Source: Rhodothermus sp. (GTDB lineage Bacteria > Bacteroidota > Rhodothermia > Rhodothermales > Rhodothermaceae). Taken from it: a stretch of 64,000 nt of DNA. Every line of letters starts with the position of its first letter. The stretch's first letter is position 1. A model generated the notes under the pieces. It was not told the DNA's origin and ran no database searches. It worked only from the letters and a program-made list of their open reading frames with translations. Made by a program: the position numbers and the translations under genes. The DNA is taken from positions 1 to 64,000 of the forward strand of contig JAUZRN010000021.1 in the NCBI GenBank assembly GCA_030950375.1. The letters are read 5' to 3'. Shown here one piece after another: positions 42,807 to 51,793 of the stretch.

Positions 42807-42875
42807 ATGCAAACGACGCAGGTTAAGCCGCCGACCGGAGTTCCGGGCCGGCGGTTTTTATTGGCAGTGTATTGA
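42807..42875 (+). CDS. Possible 22-residue leader peptide
   Basis: An ATG at 42807 has a good ribosome binding site (GGTGGAGG, spacing 2-5) and reads MQTTQVKPPTGVPGRRFLLA and two more residues before TGA. The terminator hairpin at 42828-42859 lies wholly inside this frame, so translating ribosomes would cover it. That layout suits attenuation of the following gene, whose ATG is 26 bases after the peptide stop. There are no runs of one codon, so a specific amino-acid signal is not evident. It may be chance. Confidence 0.3.
   Translation: MQTTQVKPPTGVPGRRFLLAVY
42828..42859 (+). terminator. Terminator between rplS and the MqnA-like gene
   Basis: CCGCCG-A-CCGG-AGTT-CCGG-GC-CGGCGG followed by TTTTT is a strong two-part stem. 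It is 189 bases after the rplS stop and 42 bases before the next start codon, a position usual for an attenuator. Confidence 0.85.
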
Positions 42876-42900
42876 ACACACCGACGAGGAGGGGAAAGCT

Positions 42901-43737
42901 ATGGTGCGACTGGCGATCTGGGATATGCTGCCGGCCGAGTTTTTTATTTCGGGGTGGTCGGCCGGTACGGTACGGCTGCCTGTAGCGCTTGAGATCGTGC
43001 GCTGTTCGGCTCCGGAAGCGCTCGAGCGGCTGCTGAGCGGCGACGTTGATGTGGCGCTGGTGCCTACGCTTGACGTATTGTTGCACAACGACGAAGTGGA
43101 TGCGCTACCGGCTGTGGCGCTTTCTTCATGGAAGCATCCTTATGCTCGGATTGTGCTACGCCAGGGGTTTATGCAGGTAGGGTCACTGGCGCTGGATCCG
43201 CGTTATGCCCAGGAGGCTTTTATTGCACAGGTAGTGCTACAGGAGCATTATGGCCAGACGCCACAACCGGTGGCCTATGAAGACGCCACACGCGATGAAC
43301 TGCTACGCAGCGACGAAGATGCCTGCCTGCTTGTCGGTAACGATGTGCCTGCGCTCCAGACCGGTTGGCTGACGCTTGATCTGGGCCAGGAGTGGTACGA
43401 ACTGGCCAACTACCCGATGGTCTGGGGACTGTTTGCGGTGCGTAAAGGTGAAGGAAATCCAGTGCTGGTCAAAACGCTACGCCGTCTGGCACGAGCAGCC
43501 GAAGCGCAGCGGGAAATCTGGGCGCAGACCCGTGAGATGACGCCGGAGCTGCATGCCTACTTTCTGGAAAACCTGCGTCTGCGACTGGATGACCTGGCGA
43601 TGGCCAGCCTGACCGAGTTCCGGGAATATCTGTTTTATTTCCAGATTACCGACGAAGTCCCGGATCTCCCCCTGTACACGATTCCGGAAGACGAAGAAGA
43701 CGAAGAAGAGGACGAAGACGAAATACCCCTGCTCTGA
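42901..43737 (+). CDS. MqnA/MqnD-family protein, probable menaquinone (futalosine pathway) enzyme
   Basis: The 278-residue protein has the periplasmic-binding-protein-like fold pattern of MqnA/MqnD: LSGDVDVALVPTLDVLLHND at the substrate hinge, LPAVALSSWKHPYARIVLRQ, the central CLLVGNDVPALQTGWLTLDL with its conserved D and G residues, and ELANYPMVWGLFAVRKG. Chorismate dehydratase (MqnA) is the closer match. It ends with an acidic tail (residues 262-275, mostly Asp/Glu) that is not part of the family. It shares an operon with smpB (17-base gap). Other menaquinone genes are not in the window. Confidence 0.6.
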   Translation: MVRLAIWDMLPAEFFISGWSAGTVRLPVALEIVRCSAPEALERLLSGDVDVALVPTLDVLLHNDEVDALPAVALSSWKHPYARIVLRQGFMQVGSLALDPRYAQEAFIAQVVLQEHYGQTPQPVAYEDATRDELLRSDEDACLLVGNDVPALQTGWLTLDLGQEWYELANYPMVWGLFAVRKGEGNPVLVKTLRRLARAAEAQREIWAQTREMTPELHAYFLENLRLRLDDLAMASLTEFREYLFYFQITDEVPDLPLYTIPEDEEDEEEDEDEIPLL

Positions 43738-43754
43738 ACGTAATCCTGCCCGGT

Positions 43755-44219
43755 ATGTCGGACCACATTAAGATCGTGGCTACCAATCGAAAAGCACGCC
43801 ACGAATACCACATTGAAGATACGCTTGAGGCCGGGCTGGTGCTGAAAGGGACGGAGGTCAAGTCGCTCCGAGAGGGGCGGGTCAACCTGCAGGATGCTTA
43901 CTGTACTGTTGAAAAGGGCGAGATGTACTTGCTAAACTGCCATATCTCGCCCTATCGAAATACCGGTGCCCACGATAATCATGATCCGCTTCGGCCGCGT
44001 AAGCTGCTTATGCATAAACGAGAAATCGAGCGCTGGGGACAGGCCGCGCAGCGAAAGGGCTACACGATTGTTCCATTGAAGATTTACTTCAAAAACGGCC
44101 GGGCCAAGGTGGAAATTGGACTGGCGCGCGGAAAGAAACTGTATGACCGACGTGCCGATATTGCCGAGCGAGAGGCTCGGCGCCGTCTGGAGCGAATTCT
44201 TAAAGGTCGTCGACGCTAA
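43755..44219 (+). CDS. smpB: SsrA-binding protein SmpB
   Basis: The 154-residue protein works with tmRNA to rescue stalled ribosomes. Signatures are [20 protein letters not shown] and [20 protein letters not shown] near the start, and [19 protein letters not shown] followed by a basic C-terminal helix ending LKGRRR, the part that enters the decoding centre. The tmRNA gene was looked for next to it but was not found. Confidence 0.97.
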   Translation: MSDHIKIVATNRKARHEYHIEDTLEAGLVLKGTEVKSLREGRVNLQDAYCTVEKGEMYLLNCHISPYRNTGAHDNHDPLRPRKLLMHKREIERWGQAAQRKGYTIVPLKIYFKNGRAKVEIGLARGKKLYDRRADIAEREARRRLERILKGRRR

Positions 44220-44233
44220 AATCCGAAGGTCCT

Positions 44234-45475
44234 ATGCCGTCGTTCCCTCCTGTCGAAGAACAGCTCCGACAGATTCGTCGGGGAGCCGTTGAAATCATTC
44301 CCGAAGAGGCGCTCGTCCAGAAATTGGAGCGCTCCTATCGTACAGGTACGCCCCTGGTGGTCAAGCTGGGCTGTGATCCCAGCCGGCCAGATCTGCACCT
44401 GGGCCATGCCGTGGTACTGCGTAAGTTACGGCAATTTCAAGATCTGGGCCACCAGGCCGTGCTGATTATTGGCGACTTTACGGCCATGATTGGCGATCCA
44501 ACGGGCCGCTCCAGGACGCGTCCAGCACTTACGCTCGAAGAAACCCGTGCCAATGGCCGCACCTACTTTGAGCAGGCTTCCCGCATCCTCGATCCAGCGC
44601 GTACCATCATTCGCTACAATTCGGAGTGGCTCGGCAAAATGACCTTTCGGGATGTGATCGAGCTGGCGGCCAGATATACGGTAGCACGTATGCTGGAACG
44701 TGACGACTTTGAGAAACGCTACCGGACAGGGGAGCCCATTGGTATTCATGAATTCCTGTATCCGCTGGCCCAGGCGATGGACTCTGTCGAGATTCGGGCC
44801 GATGTCGAGCTGGGGGGAACCGACCAGCGCTTTAACCTGCTTGTGGGGCGGGATATTCAACAGGCTTACGGTCAGGAACCCCAGGTGTGCCTGCTGATGC
44901 CAATTCTGGAGGGGACCGATGGCGTCGAAAAGATGTCAAAGTCGTTGGGCAACTATATCGGGATCACTGAACCGCCCGAAGAGATATACGGTAAGGTCCT
45001 GTCGATCCCAGATCAGCTCATCTATCGCTACTTTGAGCTGGCTACCGATATTCCTACAGAGGCGTTGCCGGCCAAAAAGGAGTTTGCTGAGCGTGACCCG
45101 CGCAATGCCAAGCATGAGCTGGCCTGGACGATTGTGCGCATGTACCATGGGGAGGAGGCGGCCAACCGTGCGCGCGCGCATTTTGAGCGTACGATCATTC
45201 GGAAGGAGGTGCCGGAAGATCTGGAGCCGTTCCGACCGACGCCGGACGAAGGAACGCGCATCGCACTGGTTAACCTGATGGTGCAGGCAGGACTGGCCGC
45301 TTCCAAGAGCGAAGCACGTCGCCTGGTGCGGCAAAACGCCGTGTCGATCGATGGCGAACGCGTCTCCGATGAGCATCTGGTGATCGATCTGGCCCGACGC
45401 GCGCCTTTTGTGTTGCGGGTGGGCAAGCGGCGCTTTGCCCGCATCGTGTGGGACGAAGCACAGCAGCTGGCCTGA
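44234..45475 (+). CDS. tyrS: Tyrosyl-tRNA synthetase
   Basis: The 413-residue class I synthetase has the HIGH-type motif HLGH (55-58), KMSKS (233-237) and a C-terminal S4 domain (about 345-410, [20 protein letters not shown]). The short linker and the motif [14 protein letters not shown] place it in the TyrZ-like group rather than with E. coli TyrS. It is the last gene of a unit with the MqnA-like gene and smpB; its stop is 14 bases from the convergent purE. Confidence 0.95.
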   Translation: MPSFPPVEEQLRQIRRGAVEIIPEEALVQKLERSYRTGTPLVVKLGCDPSRPDLHLGHAVVLRKLRQFQDLGHQAVLIIGDFTAMIGDPTGRSRTRPALTLEETRANGRTYFEQASRILDPARTIIRYNSEWLGKMTFRDVIELAARYTVARMLERDDFEKRYRTGEPIGIHEFLYPLAQAMDSVEIRADVELGGTDQRFNLLVGRDIQQAYGQEPQVCLLMPILEGTDGVEKMSKSLGNYIGITEPPEEIYGKVLSIPDQLIYRYFELATDIPTEALPAKKEFAERDPRNAKHELAWTIVRMYHGEEAANRARAHFERTIIRKEVPEDLEPFRPTPDEGTRIALVNLMVQAGLAASKSEARRLVRQNAVSIDGERVSDEHLVIDLARRAPFVLRVGKRRFARIVWDEAQQLA

Positions 45476-45489
45476 TTGTACGCCAATCG

Positions 45490-46005
45490 TCAGAGGTCTG
45501 GTGCGAAGCGTTCCTGCACGCGCGCGTCCATTTGTTCGACTTTCTCAATGAGCGTTTGCTTATAGGCGATGACGCGGTCGAGCAGTGCCGGATCGCCAGC
45601 TGCGAGGATCTGCACGGCCAGGAGGCCAGCATTGCGGGCCTGGCCGATAGCTACGGTGGCTACGGGCACACCACCAGGCATTTGAACGATGGACAGGAGC
45701 GAGTCGAGTCCCTGCAGATGGCGTGTGGGGACGGGTACACCGATGACGGGCAGGGGCGTAGCCGAAGCGATCATACCGGGCAGATGGGCAGCGCCGCCGG
45801 CTCCGGCGATGATCACTTTCAGGCCACGCGAATGCGCTGTGCGAGCGTATTCCAGCATGCGGTGCGGTGTGCGGTGGGCCGAAAGTACCCGGATCTCGTA
45901 GGGCACCTCGAAGGCTTCAAGTACGTGGGCCGCTTCTTCCATCACGGGCAGATCCGATTCGCTGCCCATGGCAATGCCCACCAGCGGCTGAGCGGAAGCA
46001 GGCAT
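45490..46005 (-). CDS. purE: N5-carboxyaminoimidazole ribonucleotide mutase
   Basis: The 171-residue enzyme converts N5-CAIR to CAIR in purine synthesis. Signatures are [50 protein letters not shown] and [20 protein letters not shown]. It is class I, which fits the adjacent purK. It follows purK by 17 bases, and the TAA of purK lies within a TATCTTTAA sequence that could also act as a promoter box. Confidence 0.96.
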   Translation of the reverse strand: MPASAQPLVGIAMGSESDLPVMEEAAHVLEAFEVPYEIRVLSAHRTPHRMLEYARTAHSRGLKVIIAGAGGAAHLPGMIASATPLPVIGVPVPTRHLQGLDSLLSIVQMPGGVPVATVAIGQARNAGLLAVQILAAGDPALLDRVIAYKQTLIEKVEQMDARVQERFAPDL

Positions 46006-46022
46006 GGTACATAAAGGCTGGG

Positions 46023-47198
46023 TTAAAGATAGCGTGCAATCAGGTCCGCGGCCACTTCGGCCCGACGACGCACGTCTTCTGCGTCGGAGCCAGTGGCGGT
46101 AACGTGGCCCATTTTACGTCCGGGCCGCACCTGCGTTTTTCCGTACAGGTGTACGGCCACGCCGGGCATGCGGAGGGCTTCGGGGAGACCGCGCAGGTTC
46201 GGGCGGTCGCTGCTCCGTCGTCCCAGGATGTTGACCATGACAGCCACCGGCTCGCGTAGCTCGGGAGATCCCAGCGGCCAGTTGAGCACGGCCCGCACGT
46301 GGTTTTCGAACTGGGAGGTGTAGCAGCCTTCGATCGTATAGTGGCCCGTGTTATGGGGACGTGGGGCCAGCTCGTTGATCAGAATGCGTCCGTCGGCCAG
46401 CTCAAACAGTTCCACGGCCGTGATGCCGATGCCATCGACCGCTTCGACAGCGGCACGAGCTATGCGGCGGGCTTCGTCGGCCACAGCCGGGTCAATCGCC
46501 GCCGGCGCCTGCACCAGGTAGCAGCGATGGTCCTGCTGTCTGGTATACACCACGGGATAGAGAACCTCTTCACCACCGGGGCTCCGCGCGACCAGCACCG
46601 CCAGCTCCCGCACAAACGGCACCCAGGCCTCGACGAGCAGCCCGTCTTCCTGAGCCAGCTGGTTCCATCCAGCGCGGAGAGCCTCGGGAGTAGGTGCGGT
46701 AAAGTTGCCGTAGCCGTCATACGACCCTCGGTAACGTTTGAGCACCACAGGGTACCCGAAGCGCCTGGCGGCTGCCTGAGCCTCTTCCAGCGTAGCGCAA
46801 CAGGCGAACGCTGGAAGCGGCAGACCGGCCTTGGCCAGCATTCGCTTCTGCTGGCCTTTATCTCGGATGATCTGCACAGTCCGGGCCCGAGGCCAGAGGG
46901 CCGTTCCCTCAGGGAGAATCGGTTCCAGAAGGTCGGCCGGCGCCCATTCGCTTTCGACGGTCACCACCGTACAGCCTTCGGCAAAGCGGCGTAGCACGTC
47001 GGGGTCGTGCCAGTCGCCTACGATCACCTCGCCCAGGCCTTCGGCCGCCTCGGCCGGCTTCGGAACCAGAAACCGAACCTGAAGCCCCATCCGAAGCGCC
47101 GCCATCGCGGTCATGCGGCCGAGCTGACCACCGCCCAGAATGCCAATAACCGGAACCGTTTGCTGCAAGGTCGCCACACCAGAGCTGTCAGGTTGCAT
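46023..47198 (-). CDS. purK: N5-carboxyaminoimidazole ribonucleotide synthase
   Basis: The 391-residue ATP-grasp enzyme makes N5-CAIR from AIR, bicarbonate and ATP. It has an N-terminal [36 protein letters not shown], the ATP-grasp core [20 protein letters not shown] and [20 protein letters not shown]. It is upstream of purE, in reverse of the usual purE-purK order of enterics. Confidence 0.96.
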   Translation of the reverse strand: MQPDSSGVATLQQTVPVIGILGGGQLGRMTAMAALRMGLQVRFLVPKPAEAAEGLGEVIVGDWHDPDVLRRFAEGCTVVTVESEWAPADLLEPILPEGTALWPRARTVQIIRDKGQQKRMLAKAGLPLPAFACCATLEEAQAAARRFGYPVVLKRYRGSYDGYGNFTAPTPEALRAGWNQLAQEDGLLVEAWVPFVRELAVLVARSPGGEEVLYPVVYTRQQDHRCYLVQAPAAIDPAVADEARRIARAAVEAVDGIGITAVELFELADGRILINELAPRPHNTGHYTIEGCYTSQFENHVRAVLNWPLGSPELREPVAVMVNILGRRSSDRPNLRGLPEALRMPGVAVHLYGKTQVRPGRKMGHVTATGSDAEDVRRRAEVAADLIARYL

Positions 47199-47268
47199 GC
47201 ACAGGCTCGCGCGGAAGATAACAGAGGCTCGCCCTGATCTCCAAACGAAAAGCCCTCAAAGCACAGGC

Positions 47269-49728
47269 TTATGAAGTGGCACGAAGCGTGCGTAGCAGTT
47301 CTTCGAGTTCCGCTTCGCTCTGCACCAGCACGCGGCGCGCTTTAGATCCCTCGAACGGTCCGACGATGCCGGCCGTTTCGAGCTGATCCACAATGCGAGC
47401 GGCTCGGGTATAGCCGATCGATAGCTTGCGCTGCAGGAGGGAGACCGATCCTTGCTGGCTGCGGACGATGATGCGGGCCGCCTCTTCAAAGAGTTCATCG
47501 TAGCCCTCTCCGTTGCCCTCACCCACGGAGTCTCCATTGCGTGCTTCGGTAGCGCTCGGCAAGCGATAAGGCCCGGGTCCTGGCTGTTCGGCAATGAAGC
47601 GCGTAACGCGTTCTACCTCGTCGATCGAGACGAAGGGCCCCTGCAGGCGCACCAGCTGGCTCCCCAGCATGAAGAGCATATCGCCGTTGCCTACCAGCCC
47701 TTCGGCACCATTCTGGTCGATGATGGTGCGAGAGTCCACCTTGGTAGCTACCTGGTAGGCGATCCGGGCCGGAAAGTTGGCCTTGATCAGTCCGGTAATC
47801 ACGTCCACCGAAGGACGCTGCGTGGCCAGCACAAGGTGGATACCTACAGCGCGTGCCATCTGGGCCAGGCGCGCAATGGGGCCTTCAATGTCTTTGCCGG
47901 CCGTCATCATCAGATCGGCCAGCTCGTCGATGATCACCACGATGTAGGGCAGGTGGCGATGTCCTTCCTCTGGTGAGAGGTCACCTGCTTTCAAGCGACG
48001 GTTGTAATCTTTGATGCTACGCACTCCTGCTCTGGAAAGCAGGTCGTAGCGCCATTCCATTTCTTTCTCACAGCTTTTCAGCACGGCCAGTGCCTGTGCA
48101 CAGTCCGTGATGATGGGCTCTTCCGCCTCTTCTGGCATGGCCAGGAAATGATCGACCACCGCAGCGTATTGCTGAAGCTCAATCTTCTTGGGGTCGATCA
48201 TGACAAATTTGAGGTTGGCCGGATGACAGGCATAGAGCAGACCAGTGATCAGGGCATTGAGTCCTACCGACTTCCCGGAGCCCGTTGAGCCGGCGATTAA
48301 CAGGTGGGGTAGACGGGTTAGATCCTGCAGAAAGACTTCGCCTTCGATGGTCTTCCCCAGCGCGATCGGCAGCTCCATCTGGGCGTCGCGGAAACGGGCC
48401 GTCCCGATCACATCGCTGAGACGTACCAGCTCGCGATGCCGATTAGGTATTTCTACTCCAATAGCCGATTTGCCCGGAATCGGCGCAATCATGCGGATGC
48501 CCGGGGCGGCCAGCGCCATGGCCAGATCGTCCTCCAGAGCGGTAATCTTGCTGATTTTGACTCCGGGTGCGGGGGTCAGCTCATAGAGGGTGACGGTAGG
48601 ACCAACGATGGCATTGATTGAGATGATTTCGATGTTGTAGGTAGCCAGCTTGTCGAGCAGGATGCGTTTATTGGCTTCCAGCTCATCATAGTCAATGTGG
48701 CGTTCATGGGCCTCCGGTGCGTCGAGCAGGTCGATGGGCGGTGGGTTATAGGGGGGGAGGGAGACAAGCGCTGGCAGCTCGGCAGGCCGCTCGATACGGT
48801 CGGCCCGCTCTTCTTCGATGCGCTGGCGGACGATCAGCTCGGGTTGGTCTGCTTTGTCGGGGGCAGATTGGAAGAGCGGTGGCGGAGGAGGTGCTGATGT
48901 TGCTGGCGGAGTGTCGCGCTGCAGGTCGCGCAGCAGTTCGTGCCGGGGGACGGCATCGGCCGCCGGTGTTGGCGAAGTCGGGCGTGGCTGAGGGGCAGGG
49001 ACGGAGGGTTGCGGTCGTTGGGCTCGACTACGTTCCCGTTCGCAGCGGCGTTGCGCATGTCGCTGCCGCCAGGTGTGCCATCGGTGTCGTAGGCGCCCAC
49101 GGATGGCAGCCAGTAGATGTTCCAGGCGATCCAGGGACCGTTGCAGGTCGTGATCTACCAGCAGTAGCGTGATCGAAGTGAGCCCCAGCAGGAGCAAGCC
49201 CAGCGTGCCGACTGTACCGAAGACCTGGCTCATCCACCCGGCCAGGGCCAGCCCCAGCTGTCCGGACCAGGCGTGCAGCTCGGTTTCGAAGACTACGCTG
49301 AACCACCCAAAACTCGCGGCCAGCAGCGGCACAAGCAGCAACAGCAGCCCACTCAGCAACGGGAGCGCACGTGGCCGACGGTCTCGAAAAATCACATACC
49401 CCCAGGCTATCAGCAGGCCCGGAAGAAGAACGGTAGCATAGCCAAACAGGCGTGCCACCAGCAGGTAAGCCAGCGCAGCGCCTACCAGCCCCAGCGCATT
49501 TTCTGCCCGGTTATTGCCCGGATCCAGTGCTGCTTGAAGGGAGAAGCGCTGCGCCAGTGCGTTATCGGACGGTTGATAGGTTACCAGTGCCAGGATGACC
49601 AGGAGCCCCAATACGATGAGCGTCAGCCCCAGAATCTCCCGACGGCGAACCGGCGAGATAACCGGCGCTGCTGCCGTCTCGCTGCGCTTGCGCGTTTTGC
49701 GACGACGCCTGGAAGTTGTGGTGGCCAT
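47269..49728 (-). CDS. ftsK: DNA translocase FtsK
   Basis: The 819-residue protein couples division with chromosome segregation. A basic N-terminus precedes four or five membrane helices (about 30-185), then comes a Pro/Gln-rich linker (about 210-310). The motor has Walker A IAGSTGSGKSVGLNALITGL, Walker B YIVVIIDELADLMMTAG and QMARAVGIHLVLATQRPS. A gamma winged-helix domain lies at the end (SVSLLQRKLSIGYTRAARIV) and would read KOPS-type polarity signals. The linker is short, as in SpoIIIE. A TATCTTTG box ends only 4 bases before the ATG. Confidence 0.97.
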   Translation of the reverse strand: MATTTSRRRRKTRKRSETAAAPVISPVRRREILGLTLIVLGLLVILALVTYQPSDNALAQRFSLQAALDPGNNRAENALGLVGAALAYLLVARLFGYATVLLPGLLIAWGYVIFRDRRPRALPLLSGLLLLLVPLLAASFGWFSVVFETELHAWSGQLGLALAGWMSQVFGTVGTLGLLLLGLTSITLLLVDHDLQRSLDRLEHLLAAIRGRLRHRWHTWRQRHAQRRCERERSRAQRPQPSVPAPQPRPTSPTPAADAVPRHELLRDLQRDTPPATSAPPPPPLFQSAPDKADQPELIVRQRIEEERADRIERPAELPALVSLPPYNPPPIDLLDAPEAHERHIDYDELEANKRILLDKLATYNIEIISINAIVGPTVTLYELTPAPGVKISKITALEDDLAMALAAPGIRMIAPIPGKSAIGVEIPNRHRELVRLSDVIGTARFRDAQMELPIALGKTIEGEVFLQDLTRLPHLLIAGSTGSGKSVGLNALITGLLYACHPANLKFVMIDPKKIELQQYAAVVDHFLAMPEEAEEPIITDCAQALAVLKSCEKEMEWRYDLLSRAGVRSIKDYNRRLKAGDLSPEEGHRHLPYIVVIIDELADLMMTAGKDIEGPIARLAQMARAVGIHLVLATQRPSVDVITGLIKANFPARIAYQVATKVDSRTIIDQNGAEGLVGNGDMLFMLGSQLVRLQGPFVSIDEVERVTRFIAEQPGPGPYRLPSATEARNGDSVGEGNGEGYDELFEEAARIIVRSQQGSVSLLQRKLSIGYTRAARIVDQLETAGIVGPFEGSKARRVLVQSEAELEELLRTLRATS

Positions 49729-49732
49729 GTTT

Positions 49733-49740
49733 CAAAGATA
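49733..49740 (-). promoter_or_regulatory. -7 box abutting the ftsK start codon
   Basis: TATCTTTG on the minus strand is followed by AAAC and then the ftsK ATG. With a -7 box here, transcription would begin at or next to the start codon, giving a leaderless mRNA. A -33 TTG is not evident. Confidence 0.4.
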
Positions 49741-49782
49741 CGACACGTGCCCACGCCTCGCCAGCCTTCTGTACGCCCGAGA

Positions 49783-50532
49783 TTATTCGGCGGATTCAGA
49801 AGGCTGACGCTGTTTGTACAGGACCAGGCGATTTTCCCGGTAATAAGGGAGCACGGGCAGGGTATCGAGCTGCAGGCAGTACTCTACATCGGCCCCGTAG
49901 CCTTTTTCGATGAGCCAGCGCGCATGATTACTATGGCGCAATGCATCGGCCAGCCGATCACGGTCGTGCAAATACTGCGTCAGGGCGATATGGGCAGCGT
50001 CGCTTACGTATGCGGGTTCCTGGCCCTTCCAGAGGCGATAGAGCAGCAGGCCAGCACAGAGCGTATCGTCGAGGGCTACCCGGTTGTTACGTCCGGCGCA
50101 GATAAGTGTAACATCAAGGCCCACTTCCTGGATGAATTGCACAACGCGCGCTGCGTTGAGAAAGCCGCCGATCACCAGATGTGGCGCATTACGCACATTC
50201 CAGATCGTCCGCGTGCCGTTGGTGGTGTTCAGGATGATCGTTTTGCCTGCCACCACATCCGGAGTGTATTCCAGGGGCGAATTGCCCAGATGGTAGCCGT
50301 CGATGCGATCACCATCGCGTTCGCCGCCCAGCAGGTAGGTGCTCGGATCGAGGTTCATGGCAATTTTTCCGGCCTGGTCCATATCGGCCACCGGAATGAC
50401 AGCCCGTGCACCGTTGGCCAACGCCGTGATAATGGTCGACGAAGCCCGCAGTACGTCGATCACCACGACAGTTCGGCCCTCAATGTCCTCTTCGTTGATC
50501 TGATAACCTGTCAGAAAAACCTCTACGTTCAT
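49783..50532 (-). CDS. comB: 2-phosphosulfolactate phosphatase (ComB family)
   Basis: The 249-residue protein starts MNVEVFLTGYQINEEDIEGR and has VVVIDVLRASSTIITALANG, LGGERDGDRIDGYHLGNSPL, ILNTTNGTRTIWNV and AGRNNRVALDDTLCAGLL, all ComB signatures. ComB releases phosphate from phosphosulfolactate, a step known in coenzyme M synthesis and spore sulfolactate. In bacteria of this lineage a link to sulfonate lipids is possible but unproven here: no ComA or ComC gene is present. Confidence 0.92.
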   Translation of the reverse strand: MNVEVFLTGYQINEEDIEGRTVVVIDVLRASSTIITALANGARAVIPVADMDQAGKIAMNLDPSTYLLGGERDGDRIDGYHLGNSPLEYTPDVVAGKTIILNTTNGTRTIWNVRNAPHLVIGGFLNAARVVQFIQEVGLDVTLICAGRNNRVALDDTLCAGLLLYRLWKGQEPAYVSDAAHIALTQYLHDRDRLADALRHSNHARWLIEKGYGADVEYCLQLDTLPVLPYYRENRLVLYKQRQPSESAE

Positions 50533-50642
50533 CTCCAGAGCTGACTTCCTGCGCTATCGGGAATTTCAGACAGCGATGCAGCCGTCCGTTATGGAGGGGC
50601 AAAATTACAACACACGCCGGCGTCGTCGTGTACAGGGAACGG

Positions 50643-51770
50643 TCATTTTTTGTGAAGCTCGACGAATGGTGGTTTATGGACGCGGGCCGGTAGCAACTGG
50701 CGTCTGATCTGTATATCAAGACGGCGGCCGGGCTCCGTGTACTCGGACTGGTTGGGCACGTAGCCCAGGGCAATACCCTGTTGTAGCACGGGGGAAAGAG
50801 TGCCGCTGGTGACCCGGCCGATAGGTGAGCCGGCGAGATTAACAATTGGATAGCCGGCCCGTGGAATGCCACGATCTTCCAGGACTAATCCGATCAAACG
50901 GCGCGCCGGACCGCTTTCTTTAATCCGTAGCAGGGCTTCTCGGCCGATAAACGCACCCTTGTCGAATTTGACTACCCAGCCCAGTCCAGCTTCCAGGGGG
51001 TTGGTCGATTCGTCGAGCTCATGGCCATACAGACAGTACCCAGCTTCCAGGCGGAGCGTGTCGCGTGCCCCCAGCCCGGCTGGCTTTAGGCCATGGGCCT
51101 CGCCCACCTCCAGCAAGGCGTCCCATACGCGGACAGCCTCGTCGGCGTAGCAATAGATTTCCAGGCCGGGCTCGCCCGTATAGCCGGTATGCGAGAGAAC
51201 GGCCCAGCGACAGCCCAGAAACGCGCCAGGTGCCATTACCCGAAAGTGATAGTAGCGGGGGTTGTCCGGCCTCAGATCAGGTACAAAGTGCTGGGCAATG
51301 GTGAAGGCCGCAGGCCCCTGCAGGGCCAGCAGAGCAATTTCGTCAGAACGATTTTCCAGTTGAGCGCCCATGGGATTGTGGGCCTGCATCCAGGCAAAGT
51401 CTTTGTCAATGTTGGCCGCATTGACGACCAGCAGGTAAGTCTCGGCGTCGAACCGATAGACCAGCAGGTCATCGACGACCCCTCCCTCGGGGGTGCACAT
51501 GACCGTGTAGAGGGCCCGGCCGTCGTAGAGGCGGCCAGCATCGTTGGTGATCAGGTGTTGCACAAATTCGAAGGCCCGGGGACCGCGCACGAAGATTTCA
51601 CCCATGTGGGACACGTCGAACAGACCGGCTGTCCGACGAACGGCCAGGTGTTCGTCGAGGATGCCGCTGTATTGGACGGGCATTTCGAAGCCGCCAAAGC
51701 CCATCATGCGGGCGCCCAGTGCCACATGTCGGTCGTAGAGCGGTGTGCGTTTGAGTGTGGTTTCGGCCAT
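50643..51770 (-). CDS. gcvT: Aminomethyltransferase (glycine cleavage T protein)
   Basis: The 375-residue T protein transfers the methylene of the aminomethyl-lipoyl H protein to tetrahydrofolate. Signatures are TPLYDRHVALGARMMGFGGF, GLFDVSHMGEIFVRGPRAFE, HTGYTGEPGLEIYCYADEAV, RDTLRLEAGYCLYGHELDES and the C-terminal GRVTSGTLSPVLQQGIALGY. The gcvH and gcvP genes are elsewhere. It follows tyrA by 23 bases. Confidence 0.97.
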   Translation of the reverse strand: MAETTLKRTPLYDRHVALGARMMGFGGFEMPVQYSGILDEHLAVRRTAGLFDVSHMGEIFVRGPRAFEFVQHLITNDAGRLYDGRALYTVMCTPEGGVVDDLLVYRFDAETYLLVVNAANIDKDFAWMQAHNPMGAQLENRSDEIALLALQGPAAFTIAQHFVPDLRPDNPRYYHFRVMAPGAFLGCRWAVLSHTGYTGEPGLEIYCYADEAVRVWDALLEVGEAHGLKPAGLGARDTLRLEAGYCLYGHELDESTNPLEAGLGWVVKFDKGAFIGREALLRIKESGPARRLIGLVLEDRGIPRAGYPIVNLAGSPIGRVTSGTLSPVLQQGIALGYVPNQSEYTEPGRRLDIQIRRQLLPARVHKPPFVELHKK

Positions 51771-51793
51771 GGCTTTCGGAGGTTTTAAGCTTG

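Noticed and set aside
46017-46030. TATCTTTA promoter for purE inside purK
   Set aside because: It coincides with the purK C-terminal codons Tyr-Leu-stop; it may be used, but nothing separates it from coincidence.
47247-47271. Terminator after ftsK
   Set aside because: The stem is only 5 bp and overlaps the stop codon; too weak to list.
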